This document shows, one piece after another, positions 7,131 through 14,703 of a stretch of 35,681 nt of DNA. Position 1 is the stretch's first letter. Each line of letters begins with the position of its first letter. The DNA is taken from the NCBI GenBank assembly GCA_025456385.1, contig JALOKS010000002.1, positions 1 through 35,681 on the forward strand. Reading direction: 5' to 3'. The position numbers and the translations under genes are program-made. The DNA is from Thermoanaerobaculales bacterium (lineage in GTDB: Bacteria > Acidobacteriota > Thermoanaerobaculia > Thermoanaerobaculales > Sulfomarinibacteraceae). The notes under the pieces are model-generated. The model did no database searches and was not told the DNA's origin. It saw only the letters and a program-made list of their open reading frames with translations.

Positions 7131-8236
7131 GCCCGGGCCTCGAGATCGTGCTCATCGCGGTCACGACCGCGGTCGCGGCCGCGCTGCCCGGCAGCTACCT
7201 TGTGCTGCGGCGCAGCGCGATGGTCTCCGACGCGATCTCCCACGCCATCCTGCCGGGCATCGTGCTCGCGTTCTTCCTGACCCGCGACCTCAACTCGCCG
7301 TTCCTGCTCGTCGCAGCGGCGGCGAGCGGGGTGCTGGCGGTGGTGCTGATCGAGGCCCTCCGCCGCTCCCACCTCGTGCCCGAGGACGCCGCGATCGGCC
7401 TCGTCTTTCCGGCGCTGTTCTCGATCGGCGTCATCCTGATCTCGCGCTACGCCGCCAACGTCCACCTCGACACCGACTCGGTCCTCCTCGGCGAGCTCGC
7501 CTTCGCGCCCTTCGACCGCCTGCTCGTTCGCGGGCACGACCTCGGTCCGCGGGCGCTGTGGACCATGGGGGTGATCCTCGCTCTCAACCTGGCGGCGATC
7601 GCGGTCGCCTGGAAGGAGCTCAAGCTGGCGACCGTCGACCCGAGCCTCGCGGCGCTGCTCGGCTTTCCTCCCGCCGCCCTCCACTACGGGCTGATGGCGA
7701 TGGTGTCGATCACCGCCGTCGGGGCCTTCGATGCCGTGGGCTCGATCCTGGTGGTGGCGTTGATGATCGCACCGCCGGCCACGGCCTACCTGCTGGCGGA
7801 CCGGCTCGCGCCGATGCTCTGGCTCGCCGCCGCGGCGGCGGCGCTGAGCGCCGTGCTCGGTTTCGCCGCCGCCATCCTCGCCGACGTGTCGATCGCCGGG
7901 GCGATGGCGGTGGCGAGCTGTGCGGTCTTCGGCGCCGCCTTCGCCTTCGCGCCGCGGCGGGGCCTGGTGGCGCAGGCGCGGCAGCGCAGCGCGCAGCGCC
8001 TGGAGCTCGCGCTGCGGATGCTCCTCGTCCACCTGCTCCACCACCAGGAGACCGAGATCGAGCGCGAGGAGTGCCGCCTCGCCGGCCTCCACCGCCACCT
8101 GCGCTGGAGCGAGGCCCGCACCCGGCAGGTGATCCGGGAGGCCGAGGAGCGGCGGCTGGTCGCGCGCTCGGGGGAGCTCGTCCTCGCCACCGGCGACGGG
8201 CGCCGGCTCGCCGAGGCGGCGGTCACCGAGGGGTGA
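7127..8236 (+). CDS. metal ABC transporter permease 2 with winged-helix-like C-terminal tail
   Basis: The second ABC-3 permease (369 residues), presumably forming a heterodimer with permease 1 because there is only one ATPase and one binding protein. The membrane part (about 1-280) has RRSAMVSDAISHAILPG and VGSILVVALMIAPPA, matching its neighbour. A soluble tail of about 85 residues starts at LALRMLLVHLL; its predicted third helix TRQVIREAEERRLV and wing SGELVLATGDG again resemble a winged helix, although its sequence has diverged strongly from that of permease 1. ATG at 7127 overlaps the previous stop as ATGA. It ends the operon; no U-tracted terminator is visible before the repeat region. 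Confidence 0.93.
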   Translation: MSPGLEIVLIAVTTAVAAALPGSYLVLRRSAMVSDAISHAILPGIVLAFFLTRDLNSPFLLVAAAASGVLAVVLIEALRRSHLVPEDAAIGLVFPALFSIGVILISRYAANVHLDTDSVLLGELAFAPFDRLLVRGHDLGPRALWTMGVILALNLAAIAVAWKELKLATVDPSLAALLGFPPAALHYGLMAMVSITAVGAFDAVGSILVVALMIAPPATAYLLADRLAPMLWLAAAAAALSAVLGFAAAILADVSIAGAMAVASCAVFGAAFAFAPRRGLVAQARQRSAQRLELALRMLLVHLLHHQETEIEREECRLAGLHRHLRWSEARTRQVIREAEERRLVARSGELVLATGDGRRLAEAAVTEG

Positions 8237-8248
8237 GCCGTCCGGCCG

Positions 8249-8469
8249 CCCATCCGGGATCAAGGAGCAGGCACCAGGGAGCACCCGACCAGCCGCCCCA
8301 CCGGGAACAAGGAGCAGGGATCACGGAGCAAGGCAGAAGAACCGAATAGTCCCTGCCGACCCCTTGACAACCTGAGATCAGAATTTATGTGTTGCTGTTC
8401 CTTGCTCCTTGCTCCTTGCTCCCTGCTCCCTGCTCCCTGCTCCCTGCTCCCTGCTCCCTGCCCCCTGTT
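8249..8469. repeat. paired inverted arrays of 7-bp repeats upstream of ribH
   Basis: Left side: four units at 8256-8283 and five at 8303-8337, pattern RGGAKCA (for example GGGATCA, AGGAGCA). Right side: ten units at 8400-8469, CCTTGCT three times, CCCTGCT five times, then CCCTGCC and CCCTGTT. The right units are the reverse complement of the left ones, so the 220-bp region can fold into a long imperfect hairpin. Each left array is entered by a C-rich border (CCCATCCGGG at 8249-8258; CCCCACCGGG at 8296-8305). This fills the 261-base spacer between the metal operon and ribH. Confidence 0.9.
8364..8391 (+). promoter_or_regulatory. candidate promoter between the repeat arrays
   Basis: A perfect -35 TTGACA (8364-8369), a 16-base spacer and TATGTG (8386-8391). 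If used, the transcript would run through the right-hand heptamer array into ribH. The -10 is only a partial match. Confidence 0.35.
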
Positions 8470-8474
8470 CGCGG

Positions 8475-8480
8475 TACAAT
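8475..8480 (+). promoter_or_regulatory. candidate ribH -10 element
   Basis: TACAAT directly after the heptamer array and 17 bases before the ATG, which would give a leader of about ten bases just holding the Shine-Dalgarno GGAGG. The -35 position falls inside the CCCTGCT repeats and does not match the consensus. Confidence 0.4.
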
Positions 8481-8497
8481 GGCGCTCCGGAGGGGCC

Positions 8498-8971
8498 ATG
8501 CAGGTCATCGAAGGACACCTCGACGCACAGGGGCTGCGGTTCGCCTTGGTGGTGAGCCGGTTCAACGAGGCCTTGACGAGCCGTCTCGAGGCCGGGGCCC
8601 TCGACTGTCTGCGTCGGCACGGCGCGGACGAGGAGCAGATCACCGTCGTGCGCGTGCCCGGGGCCTGGGAGATTCCGATGGTGGCCGCCAAGCTGGCGAC
8701 GGCCGGGGGCGTCGACGCCGTGATCAGCGTCGGTGCGCTGGTGCGTGGCGGCACGGCCCACTTCGATCTCATCGCGGCCGAGGTGGCCAAGGGCGTGGCG
8801 CAGGCCTCGATGAGCACCGGCGTCCCGATGAGCTTCGGCATCATCACCGCCGACACCCTCGAGCAGGCGGTGGAGCGCGCCGGCACCAAGATGGGGAACA
8901 AGGGCTGGGAAGCGGCGCTGGCGGCCATCGAGATGGCCCGCCTCTCGGAAAGGCTCGAGCGGAGGCGCTAG
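8498..8971 (+). CDS. ribH: 6,7-dimethyl-8-ribityllumazine synthase
   Basis: Condenses 5-amino-6-ribitylaminouracil with dihydroxybutanone phosphate in riboflavin synthesis. The 157 residues match the family. Motifs: VVSRFNEALT near residues 18-27, PGAWEIP (54-60) and GGTAHFD with active-site His88, followed by the VAKGVAQ and SFGIITADT segments. ATG at 8498 follows GGAGGGG. Longer in-frame extensions would translate the CCCTGCT repeats as low-complexity sequence and were rejected. ribH directly before nusB is a common bacterial pairing. No FMN riboswitch is visible upstream. Confidence 0.97.
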   Translation: MQVIEGHLDAQGLRFALVVSRFNEALTSRLEAGALDCLRRHGADEEQITVVRVPGAWEIPMVAAKLATAGGVDAVISVGALVRGGTAHFDLIAAEVAKGVAQASMSTGVPMSFGIITADTLEQAVERAGTKMGNKGWEAALAAIEMARLSERLERRR

Positions 8972-9017
8972 TGCCGGCGGCCGTCATGCCAGGCCACCGT
9001 CGCGGGGGACCGCGCTA

Positions 9018-9431
9018 GTGGGGACCCGGCGGCGCTCGCGCGAGCTCGCCCTGCAGCTGCTGTACCAGAACGAGCTCACCGACGCCCCGCCGGAGGCGAT
9101 GCAGGAGGGCTTCGACGAGTGGCAGAGCGCCGCCGAAGGGGTTCGCGACTTCGCCGACCGTCTCCTTCGCGGCACTCTCGCGAGGCTCGCCGAGATCGAC
9201 GCCGAGCTCGGCCGGCAGACCACCCACTGGCGCCTCGAGCGGCTGGCGGCGGTCGACCGCAACATCCTGCGCCTCGCCATGTACGAGCTGATGTTCGAGG
9301 AAGGCACACCGCACGCCGTGGTCATCGACGAGGCGATCGAAATCGCCAAGAAGTACGGCGCGAAGGACTCGGGCCGCTTCGTCAACGGGGTGCTCGACGG
9401 CTTCGTCAGGCGGCGATCCCAGACGGGATGA
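9018..9431 (+). CDS. nusB: transcription antitermination factor NusB
   Basis: An RNA-binding protein that with NusE (S10) loads boxA in rRNA antitermination. 137 residues, the normal length, all-helical, with RRRSRELALQLLYQ at the N-terminus, DRNILRLAMYEL in the middle and the conserved DEAIEIAKKYGAKDSGRFVNGVLD block at the end. The start is GTG at 9018 with a weak purine-rich stretch (GGGGGAC) ahead of it; an ATG at 8987 is out of frame. It overlaps the next gene as ATGA, coupling them. Confidence 0.95.
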   Translation: MGTRRRSRELALQLLYQNELTDAPPEAMQEGFDEWQSAAEGVRDFADRLLRGTLARLAEIDAELGRQTTHWRLERLAAVDRNILRLAMYELMFEEGTPHAVVIDEAIEIAKKYGAKDSGRFVNGVLDGFVRRRSQTG

Positions 9432-10402
9432 GAGCTGCGGCCCTCGGGCTCGTTCTGCTCGCGGCGTCGCCGGCGGCAGCTGCCCAGGCCGTGTACCGGG
9501 TGCAGGCGCCGGAGCCGCCGCTGGCGACCGCCGCCAACGGGTACGTCCAGGAGGTTCGCGAGCTCGCCCCCGGTGACTACGAGGTCCGGGTGGCGACGTC
9601 GATCGACCCCATCGGCGCCACCGGCAGCTACGCCGAGGTGACGGCGGCGGCGCGGCCGGCGGTTCCAGCCGGCTTCCGGCTGCCGCCGTCGCTCGCCCGC
9701 CGTCTGGCCCCGGAGCTCGAGGCCTGGGAGGCAGCAACGGCGGTTCTCGGCTGGTCGGCGAGGCACCTGGCGGTCGACGACGCGGACGGTGGGCCGCAGG
9801 ATGCGGCCTCGGTCTTGGAGCGCGGCCGCGGCCGCTGCTCGGGCCTCGCCAACGCGACCGCGGCCCTGCTCCTGACCGCGGGCTTCGAGGCGCGCACGGT
9901 GAGCGGCGTCCTGGTCGCCGGCGGCGAGGTCATCCCGCACCGCTGGATCGAGTGCCGGCTGCCCGGGGCCGGATGGGTCGCGAGCGATCCGACCCTCGGC
10001 CTGTGGGTGGTGAGCGTGCGCCACGTGGCCTTCGGAGACACGGTGAGCGCCCCGCCGCGAGTCACTGTGCTGGCGCAGGATGAGGACGGGCTCGAGCGCC
10101 TGCCGCGCCGCGCCGGTCGCCTGCTCCGCCCCAACCGCGGCGCCGGTCTGGTGTGCCGCCTGCCGACCTCCGGGCCGGGTGCGGTCGCGGTGCTGCGGGG
10201 CGCGGGCGGCGAGGTGCGGCGGGCCCGCCTCGACCCGGAGGCGCGCTTCGAAGGCCTGCTGCCGGGGCGGTGGCTGCTCGAGGTCGAGCACGAGGGCGAG
10301 GTGGTGGAGCGCCGCGAGCTGGTCCTCAAGGCCGGCGATCTCCACACCTTCACGGTGCGGCCGGTCGCCGCCGGAGCACCCGCCGGCGGGGCGCTGCCGT
10401 GA
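9428..10402 (+). CDS. exported transglutaminase-like protein
   Basis: A 324-residue protein with a signal peptide (MRAAALGLVLLAASPAAA, cleavage near residue 20), hence periplasmic or secreted. It has a transglutaminase-like papain-fold core with a full Cys-His-Asp triad: Cys137 in GRGRCSGLANA, His171 in IPHRWIE and Asp187 in WVASDPT. Such enzymes act as cysteine proteases or amidases or as cross-linkers; substrate unknown. The C-terminal 120 residues look beta-rich and may be a carboxypeptidase-regulatory-like or Ig-like module. It overlaps nusB (ATGA) and the DUF4388 gene (GTGA), so it is translated from the same operon, although its function appears unrelated to nusB. Confidence 0.85.
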   Translation: MRAAALGLVLLAASPAAAAQAVYRVQAPEPPLATAANGYVQEVRELAPGDYEVRVATSIDPIGATGSYAEVTAAARPAVPAGFRLPPSLARRLAPELEAWEAATAVLGWSARHLAVDDADGGPQDAASVLERGRGRCSGLANATAALLLTAGFEARTVSGVLVAGGEVIPHRWIECRLPGAGWVASDPTLGLWVVSVRHVAFGDTVSAPPRVTVLAQDEDGLERLPRRAGRLLRPNRGAGLVCRLPTSGPGAVAVLRGAGGEVRRARLDPEARFEGLLPGRWLLEVEHEGEVVERRELVLKAGDLHTFTVRPVAAGAPAGGALP

Positions 10403-11709
10403 AACGCGCGGTGACCGGCAGCCTCGAGCACCTCGGGTCGGCGGAGCTGCTGCGCCTGGTCTCGGCGACCTCGCCGAGCGGCATCCTCGAGCTGAGAACC
10501 GACCGCGGGAGCCTGCGCCTCGAGGTCGACCGCGGGCGGGTGAGGGCGCCGAGCGCCGCCGAGCTGCAGCGTGCCGCCGGAGTGCTCGCGGGCCGCGGCG
10601 GGGACTTCAGGTTCCAGCCCTGTGCGGTCGCAGCCCTGGCTGGCGAGGCGCTGAGCCTCAGCGCCTTCGCCGAGGCCGCCGGCGCCGTCGACCACGAGCT
10701 GCGGCTCGACCGGCTGCTCGCCGCCGAGGGCGCCGACCGCGAGGCGCGGCCGCCGATCCATGTCCTGCCGCCAGCCCCCCCCGCCGACCCGCTCCGTGAC
10801 CTGCTGGCCGAGCTCGAGGCACAGGCCCCCGGCGAGCTCCACTTCGCCCGCATTGCCGTCATCGCGCAGGACCCGCGGCCGTGGCGGGGCGTGGTCCAGC
10901 AGGGGTGGCGGCGCCGCGGCTGGGAGACTTTCCTCGAACCGTGCTCGCCGGAGCTCGCGCTCGAGGGCTTCGACGTCCTCATCGTCCACCACCGGGACGC
11001 CTCGACGCGGATGCGGCAGGAGGCCGCCTGGCTCGACCTCGTCCGCCGAGCCGCCGCCGCCGAGCCGCCGGTTCCGGTGCTGTGGGTGGCGCCACTCGGC
11101 GATCCGGACTGGGTGCACCGTCTGATCGAGGCCGGGGTCGCGTTCCTGATGCCGGCGCCGGCGGGCGACGCCGGAAAGACGCTCGCGCGCTTCGCCGCCG
11201 ACCTGAGCAGGGTGGTCGAGCGTCAGCTGCAGGTGCCATCCACGCGGCCGGAGCCGGGCCTGCCGGCGGCGGTGTCGGAGCTCGTAGGCGCGCTGCTGTC
11301 GGCCTCCGACCCGGACCAGGGGCTGCGGTCCCTGCTGGTGCTCGCGTCCGAGAGCTTCGCCCGGGGCGCGCTGCTCGCGGTCACCGGGACGGAGATCCGT
11401 TGCCGCGCCGGCTTCGGCTACCCCTTGAACCGGAGCCTGGCCGCCCTGCCGCGCGGGATCGCCCTCCTCGAGCGGGTGATCCGGTCCGGCGAAGCGGTGC
11501 TGGAGCTCGCGCCGCGAACCGCCGGGGCCCTCCAGCTGGCAGCGGCCTGCGGCGTGTCGGAGCTGCCGGCGGCGACCGCCCTGATCCCGCTCGGCGGCGG
11601 CGAGGGGGTGGTCGGCGTCCTGGTCGCGGACCGCAACGGCGACGAGCTGCCCGAGCTCGCCGAGCTGGTCGTGCTGGCAGGTCGCCTGGGCGGTGTGGCC
11701 CTCGGCTGA
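10399..11709 (+). CDS. DUF4388/PATAN-like protein with pseudo-receiver and GAF-like domains
   Basis: A 436-residue cytoplasmic protein of three parts. Residues 1-75 resemble the DUF4388 (PatA N-terminal) domain: SLEHLGSAELLRLV then GILELRT and LRLEVDRGRVR. Residues about 150-290 have a receiver-like alternation of strands and helices, but the position of the phosphoryl-accepting Asp is His197 (FDVLIVHH) and the usual strand-5 Lys is absent. Residues about 305-436 look GAF-like, ending GGVALG. This is a signalling adaptor by appearance, with no output enzyme or DNA-binding domain. GTG at 10399 overlaps the transglutaminase stop. The FHA/AAA/Fis gene follows 177 bases downstream. Confidence 0.72.
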   Translation: MKRAVTGSLEHLGSAELLRLVSATSPSGILELRTDRGSLRLEVDRGRVRAPSAAELQRAAGVLAGRGGDFRFQPCAVAALAGEALSLSAFAEAAGAVDHELRLDRLLAAEGADREARPPIHVLPPAPPADPLRDLLAELEAQAPGELHFARIAVIAQDPRPWRGVVQQGWRRRGWETFLEPCSPELALEGFDVLIVHHRDASTRMRQEAAWLDLVRRAAAAEPPVPVLWVAPLGDPDWVHRLIEAGVAFLMPAPAGDAGKTLARFAADLSRVVERQLQVPSTRPEPGLPAAVSELVGALLSASDPDQGLRSLLVLASESFARGALLAVTGTEIRCRAGFGYPLNRSLAALPRGIALLERVIRSGEAVLELAPRTAGALQLAAACGVSELPAATALIPLGGGEGVVGVLVADRNGDELPELAELVVLAGRLGGVALG

Positions 11710-11752
11710 GCAGCCGCCGCGCCGGTCCGGCCGCGCGGAAGTGTTCGGAAGA

Positions 11753-11781
11753 TTGACACCCGGGGCGCTGCGACCTAAGCT
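11753..11781 (+). promoter_or_regulatory. housekeeping-type promoter for the FHA/AAA/Fis gene
   Basis: A perfect TTGACA (11753-11758), a 17-base spacer and TAAGCT (11776-11781), which keeps the most conserved -10 positions. It lies in the 177-base spacer and would give a leader of about 100 bases before the GTG at 11887. It suggests the gene is transcribed independently of the ribH-nusB operon. Confidence 0.6.
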
Positions 11782-11886
11782 CTTCCCGCAACACAAGGCG
11801 CTTCGGCAGCTTTGCGTCGTGAACGACCGGGCTCGGCGGCGTGCAGCCCGGTCCGCCGTGGCCGCCGATCCGGAGGAGGAGGGGGC

Positions 11887-13713
11887 GTGGCGACGCTGGT
11901 TATCGACACCGGGACCGGCTCCGAGCTCAGCTTCGAGCTCGAGGCGGAGGCGACGTCCATCGGCGCATCGAGCGGCAACGACGTGGTCCTGCGCGTTCCG
12001 GGCGTCGCCCCCAACCACGTGGTGCTGCGGCGCAGCGGCGGCCGCTACACCTTCCTCGGTCAGCAGCGGCAGGTGGTGCTGGTGAACGGCAAGCGGCGCG
12101 CCCGCGGCGTCATCGGCGAGGGTGACCGCATCCGCATCGGCACCGCCACCCTGTACATCCGCTATCCCGAAGCCCCGGCTGCCGAGTCCGCGGACGAGGC
12201 CGCGGCCGAGGTGTCCGCCGAGCTCGAGGCGCCGCCGCCGGCGGGGGCGGTCGAGTCCGAGCCGGTCAAGCAGCGCGCCGAGATCGTCCTGTTCAACGAG
12301 CCGCCGCGGTTGGCTGCGGCGCGTCGGAGCCTGCTCGGGGCGTTCCGGGAGGGGCCTCCGGCGGAGCTCTCCGAGAAGCTCGAGCTCTTTCTGGCGTCGG
12401 CCTTCCCGGGGCGGCGGGCGATGCTCGCCTGGCTCGACCAGCAGGGTCTGCTGCAGCCGGTCGTGGCGTCGTGGAGCGGCCCGTTGCCGCACCTGCCCCC
12501 GCGCACCTTCTCGGAGCTCGATCACGGCGACCGGCTCGCCGTGCTGCGCGGAAGCGGCCGTGAGCTGCTCATCTACCCGGTTCCCGGCGTGGCGCCCGAA
12601 ACCAGGATCTACGTGCTCGCCGAGTCCTCGCCGGACGAGCGCGAGGAGGACCGCACCCTGGTCGCCGAGCTCGCGGCGATGGTGGCCGCCCGCTGGCAGG
12701 ACTTCGTCGACTCGAGTGCGGTGCTGGGCCGCTGGGAGGAGGAGGCGCGGGCCAGGATCGAAGCCCGGTTGCCCGGCAGCTCACCCGCGGTGCGGGCCCT
12801 GCGCGACGGGATGCTCGCGGCCGCCCGCTCGCCCCGCCCGGTGCTGCTGTACGGCACACCCGGCTCGGGCCGCGCCTTTCTGGGCTCGCTGATCGCCTCG
12901 CTGCGACCGACCGGGCGGCCGTGGATCCGGGTCGTCCAGGTTCGCGGCGGCGACGATCGGCCGGTGGCGGCCGAGCTCTTCGGCTCGGAGACGGCGATCG
13001 GTGCGCGCGGCCTCGCCGAGCACGCGGGCGGCGGAGCGGTGGTGATCCGCGAGGTGCAGAGGATGTCGGCCGGTCTGCAGGCCGAGCTGGCGGCGGCGAT
13101 CGAGCACGACCTCGGTGTGGGCTACGGTGCGAAGGTGCGCTGGATCCTGACCGCCGACGCCGGCGGCATCGAGTCGAGCGGGGGTATCGAGTCCTCCCTG
13201 CTCGACCTGGCGCGCCGCCACCTGCTGCGGGTCCCCTCCCTCGAGGAGCGGCGGGAGGACCTGCCGCTCATCATCGTCCGCATGCTCGCCGCGGTGGGCG
13301 CCGAGCAGGGCAAGGAGATCCGCGGCATCGAGCTCGACACCCTCGACTCCCTGCTCGGCCACACCTTCGCCGGTCAGATGACCGAGCTCCTCGGCGAGCT
13401 GCGGCGGCTGGTCTCGGCCACCGCCGCCGGTGAGACGGTGCGCGGCGTGGTGCGCGGCGCGGCGGTGTCCGCCGAGCAGGCTCCCGCCGAAGCCGGTGCA
13501 CGGACGCCGGACGAGGTCGGGGTGCTCGAGGACGACGATCTCAAGGTGGTCATCCCGGCCGTCGAGCGCCTGCTCATCGACCGCGTCCTGCGCCGCGCGC
13601 GGGGCAACCAGAGCCGCGCCGCCCGCGAGCTCAACCTGTCGCGCGGCGCGCTGATCGCCAAGATCAAGGACTACGACATCCCGGACTACCGTTCGCTGCG
13701 CCGCAAGGGCTGA
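11887..13713 (+). CDS. FHA - GAF-like - degenerate sigma-54 activator AAA - Fis HTH protein
   Basis: 608 residues with the order of an NtrC-type activator but a decayed core. The FHA domain (1-90) lacks the phosphothreonine-binding Arg and Ser (Ala27, Ala41) while keeping His44 and Asn67. Residues about 140-300 look GAF-like. In the AAA region (about 300-540) Walker A reads GTPGSGRAF, with Arg329 for the essential Lys; the GAFTGA sigma-54 loop is missing (ELFGSETAIGARG); Walker B reads VVIREV, with Arg388 for Asp. The C-terminal Fis-type HTH (about 574-594, NQSRAARELNLSRGAL) is intact. It probably binds DNA without ATP-driven sigma-54 activation. GTG start after a strong GGAGGAGGG. Own promoter upstream. 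Confidence 0.85.
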   Translation: MATLVIDTGTGSELSFELEAEATSIGASSGNDVVLRVPGVAPNHVVLRRSGGRYTFLGQQRQVVLVNGKRRARGVIGEGDRIRIGTATLYIRYPEAPAAESADEAAAEVSAELEAPPPAGAVESEPVKQRAEIVLFNEPPRLAAARRSLLGAFREGPPAELSEKLELFLASAFPGRRAMLAWLDQQGLLQPVVASWSGPLPHLPPRTFSELDHGDRLAVLRGSGRELLIYPVPGVAPETRIYVLAESSPDEREEDRTLVAELAAMVAARWQDFVDSSAVLGRWEEEARARIEARLPGSSPAVRALRDGMLAAARSPRPVLLYGTPGSGRAFLGSLIASLRPTGRPWIRVVQVRGGDDRPVAAELFGSETAIGARGLAEHAGGGAVVIREVQRMSAGLQAELAAAIEHDLGVGYGAKVRWILTADAGGIESSGGIESSLLDLARRHLLRVPSLEERREDLPLIIVRMLAAVGAEQGKEIRGIELDTLDSLLGHTFAGQMTELLGELRRLVSATAAGETVRGVVRGAAVSAEQAPAEAGARTPDEVGVLEDDDLKVVIPAVERLLIDRVLRRARGNQSRAARELNLSRGALIAKIKDYDIPDYRSLRRKG

Positions 13714-13786
13714 CGGCAGGGCGACCCCGGACGGGCGGCGCACCCGGCTGCGCACGGGGTGGCGGTTCACCACGCACCCTGCCCGA

Positions 13787-13982
13787 CCCGTGTCCGTGCC
13801 CGTGCCCGTCTCCGTCTCCGGTGCCGTCCCCGTGCCCGGCTTCAGGTCCGGCGACCGCGGCGGGATCGGTGACCAGGTTCAGCTGTCGCCTGCCACCGGT
13901 CGCTGCTCGCGGGCCCTGCTCACCGACGCTGGCCGCTGGCCATCCATCCGGGCACGGGCACGGAGACGGACAGGGGCACGAG
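13787..13982. repeat. paired inverted arrays of 6-bp repeats
   Basis: The 366-base spacer 13714-14079 between two convergent operons contains a left array at about 13787-13839 (CCGTGC, CCGTGC, CCGTCT, CCGTCT and relatives) and a right array at 13951-13982 in inverted orientation (GGGCACGGGCACGGAGACGG). The longest exact match between arms is 15-16 bp (CCGTGCCCGTGCCCG). The right array is entered by the border CCATCCGGG at 13944-13952. The rest of the spacer is otherwise unremarkable. It may serve as a bidirectional transcript end. Confidence 0.85.
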
Positions 13983-13992
13983 TGACCTCAGG

Positions 13993-14024
13993 TTGGAAAA
14001 TTCGAAATTCGAAATCGATCGATC
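13993..14024. repeat. AT-rich GAAATTC repeat patch
   Basis: Three or four degenerate 7-bp units (AAAATTCG, AAATTCG, AAATCG, ATCGATC) form an island of A/T in otherwise GC-rich DNA, next to the 6-bp arrays. It contains overlapping self-complementary words (TTCGAA-like, ATCGAT). Function unknown. Confidence 0.6.
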
Positions 14025-14079
14025 ACCACGTCACGGACAGCCGGGTGAGCCCGAGCTTCGAAGCTTCGCGCGCCGCCAG

Positions 14080-14703
14080 CTAGCCCTTCGTGCTCCTCGC
14101 CGAAGCGGTTTTCCGTGGCGCCTCGGCATCCGCTCGGGCGCCGACCATCGCGAGCACGGTGTCCCAGTTGAAGCCGAGCCAGATCAGGAACGGGAACGAG
14201 AAGCGGCCGGGAAGGTCGGTGAAGTAGCGCCCGAAGCCGAAGAGATTGCGCGCGAGCTCGGAGTAGTTCGCCTGGCTCCACTCGCCGAGGCCGAGGGCGT
14301 AGAGCGTCTTGACGTGGAACACGAGGTTGAGGGCCTGGGTGAGGTAGAGCACGCAGCAGCCCATGAACAGCCGCTCGAGCTGGCGGCGGCTGAAGGGGCG
14401 GGGGAGCGCGAGCGACAGGGCGAGGAAAACGATGAGGTTGAAGTGGATCTCGGTCAGGGCGAGGGCGGGAATTCCGGAGCTCGTCCTGAAGTCCGCGCGT
14501 CGCACCTCCGCGCGGTGGTCGGCGACCACCAGGCGCGTGACCCGCGGGTACTCATAGGCCCGGACGAGGGTCTGGGCGAGGCCGGCGACAGCGTGGTCGA
14601 GCACCGGCCGCAGCAGCAGCCAGAGCACGAGCGCGACGACGAGCGCCAGGGGCAGCCGACGCAGGAAGCCGGCGCGGGGGGCGGCGCCGGACGTCTTCCT
14701 CAC
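14080..14703 (-). CDS. exosortase H-associated membrane protein
   Basis: A 207-residue membrane protein encoded immediately after exosortase H. It has a hydrophobic helix near the N-terminus (LALVVALVLWLLL), helices at FNLIVFLALSLAL and MGCCVLYLTQALNLVF, and FPFLIWLGFNWDTVLAM near the C-terminus, with a polar Lys/Arg-rich tail. Position, size and topology match the partner described next to XrtH in other genomes; I know no biochemical activity. The start is set at GTG 14703, because it overlaps the exosortase TGA as GTGA; an in-frame ATG at 14751 lies inside xrtH. Confidence 0.78.
   Translation of the reverse strand: MRKTSGAAPRAGFLRRLPLALVVALVLWLLLRPVLDHAVAGLAQTLVRAYEYPRVTRLVVADHRAEVRRADFRTSSGIPALALTEIHFNLIVFLALSLALPRPFSRRQLERLFMGCCVLYLTQALNLVFHVKTLYALGLGEWSQANYSELARNLFGFGRYFTDLPGRFSFPFLIWLGFNWDTVLAMVGARADAEAPRKTASARSTKG

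Noticed and set aside
8400..8469. CRISPR-like array upstream of ribH
   Set aside because: The units are 7 bp with no spacers between them, far shorter than CRISPR repeats, and no cas gene is in the window.
9628..12525. A 965-codon open frame on the minus strand, and other long antisense frames such as 15406-17796 (+) and 31393-33987 (-)
   Set aside because: Each lies opposite recognised genes, has low-complexity Arg/Gly/Ala/Pro-rich or Glu/Val/Leu-rich sequence without any family motif, and is expected from GC-rich third positions in the real genes.
13714..14079. Insertion sequence or MITE between the FHA gene and the exosortase operon
   Set aside because: There is inverted repetition but no transposase and no target-site duplication that I can identify; it is described as a repeat element instead.
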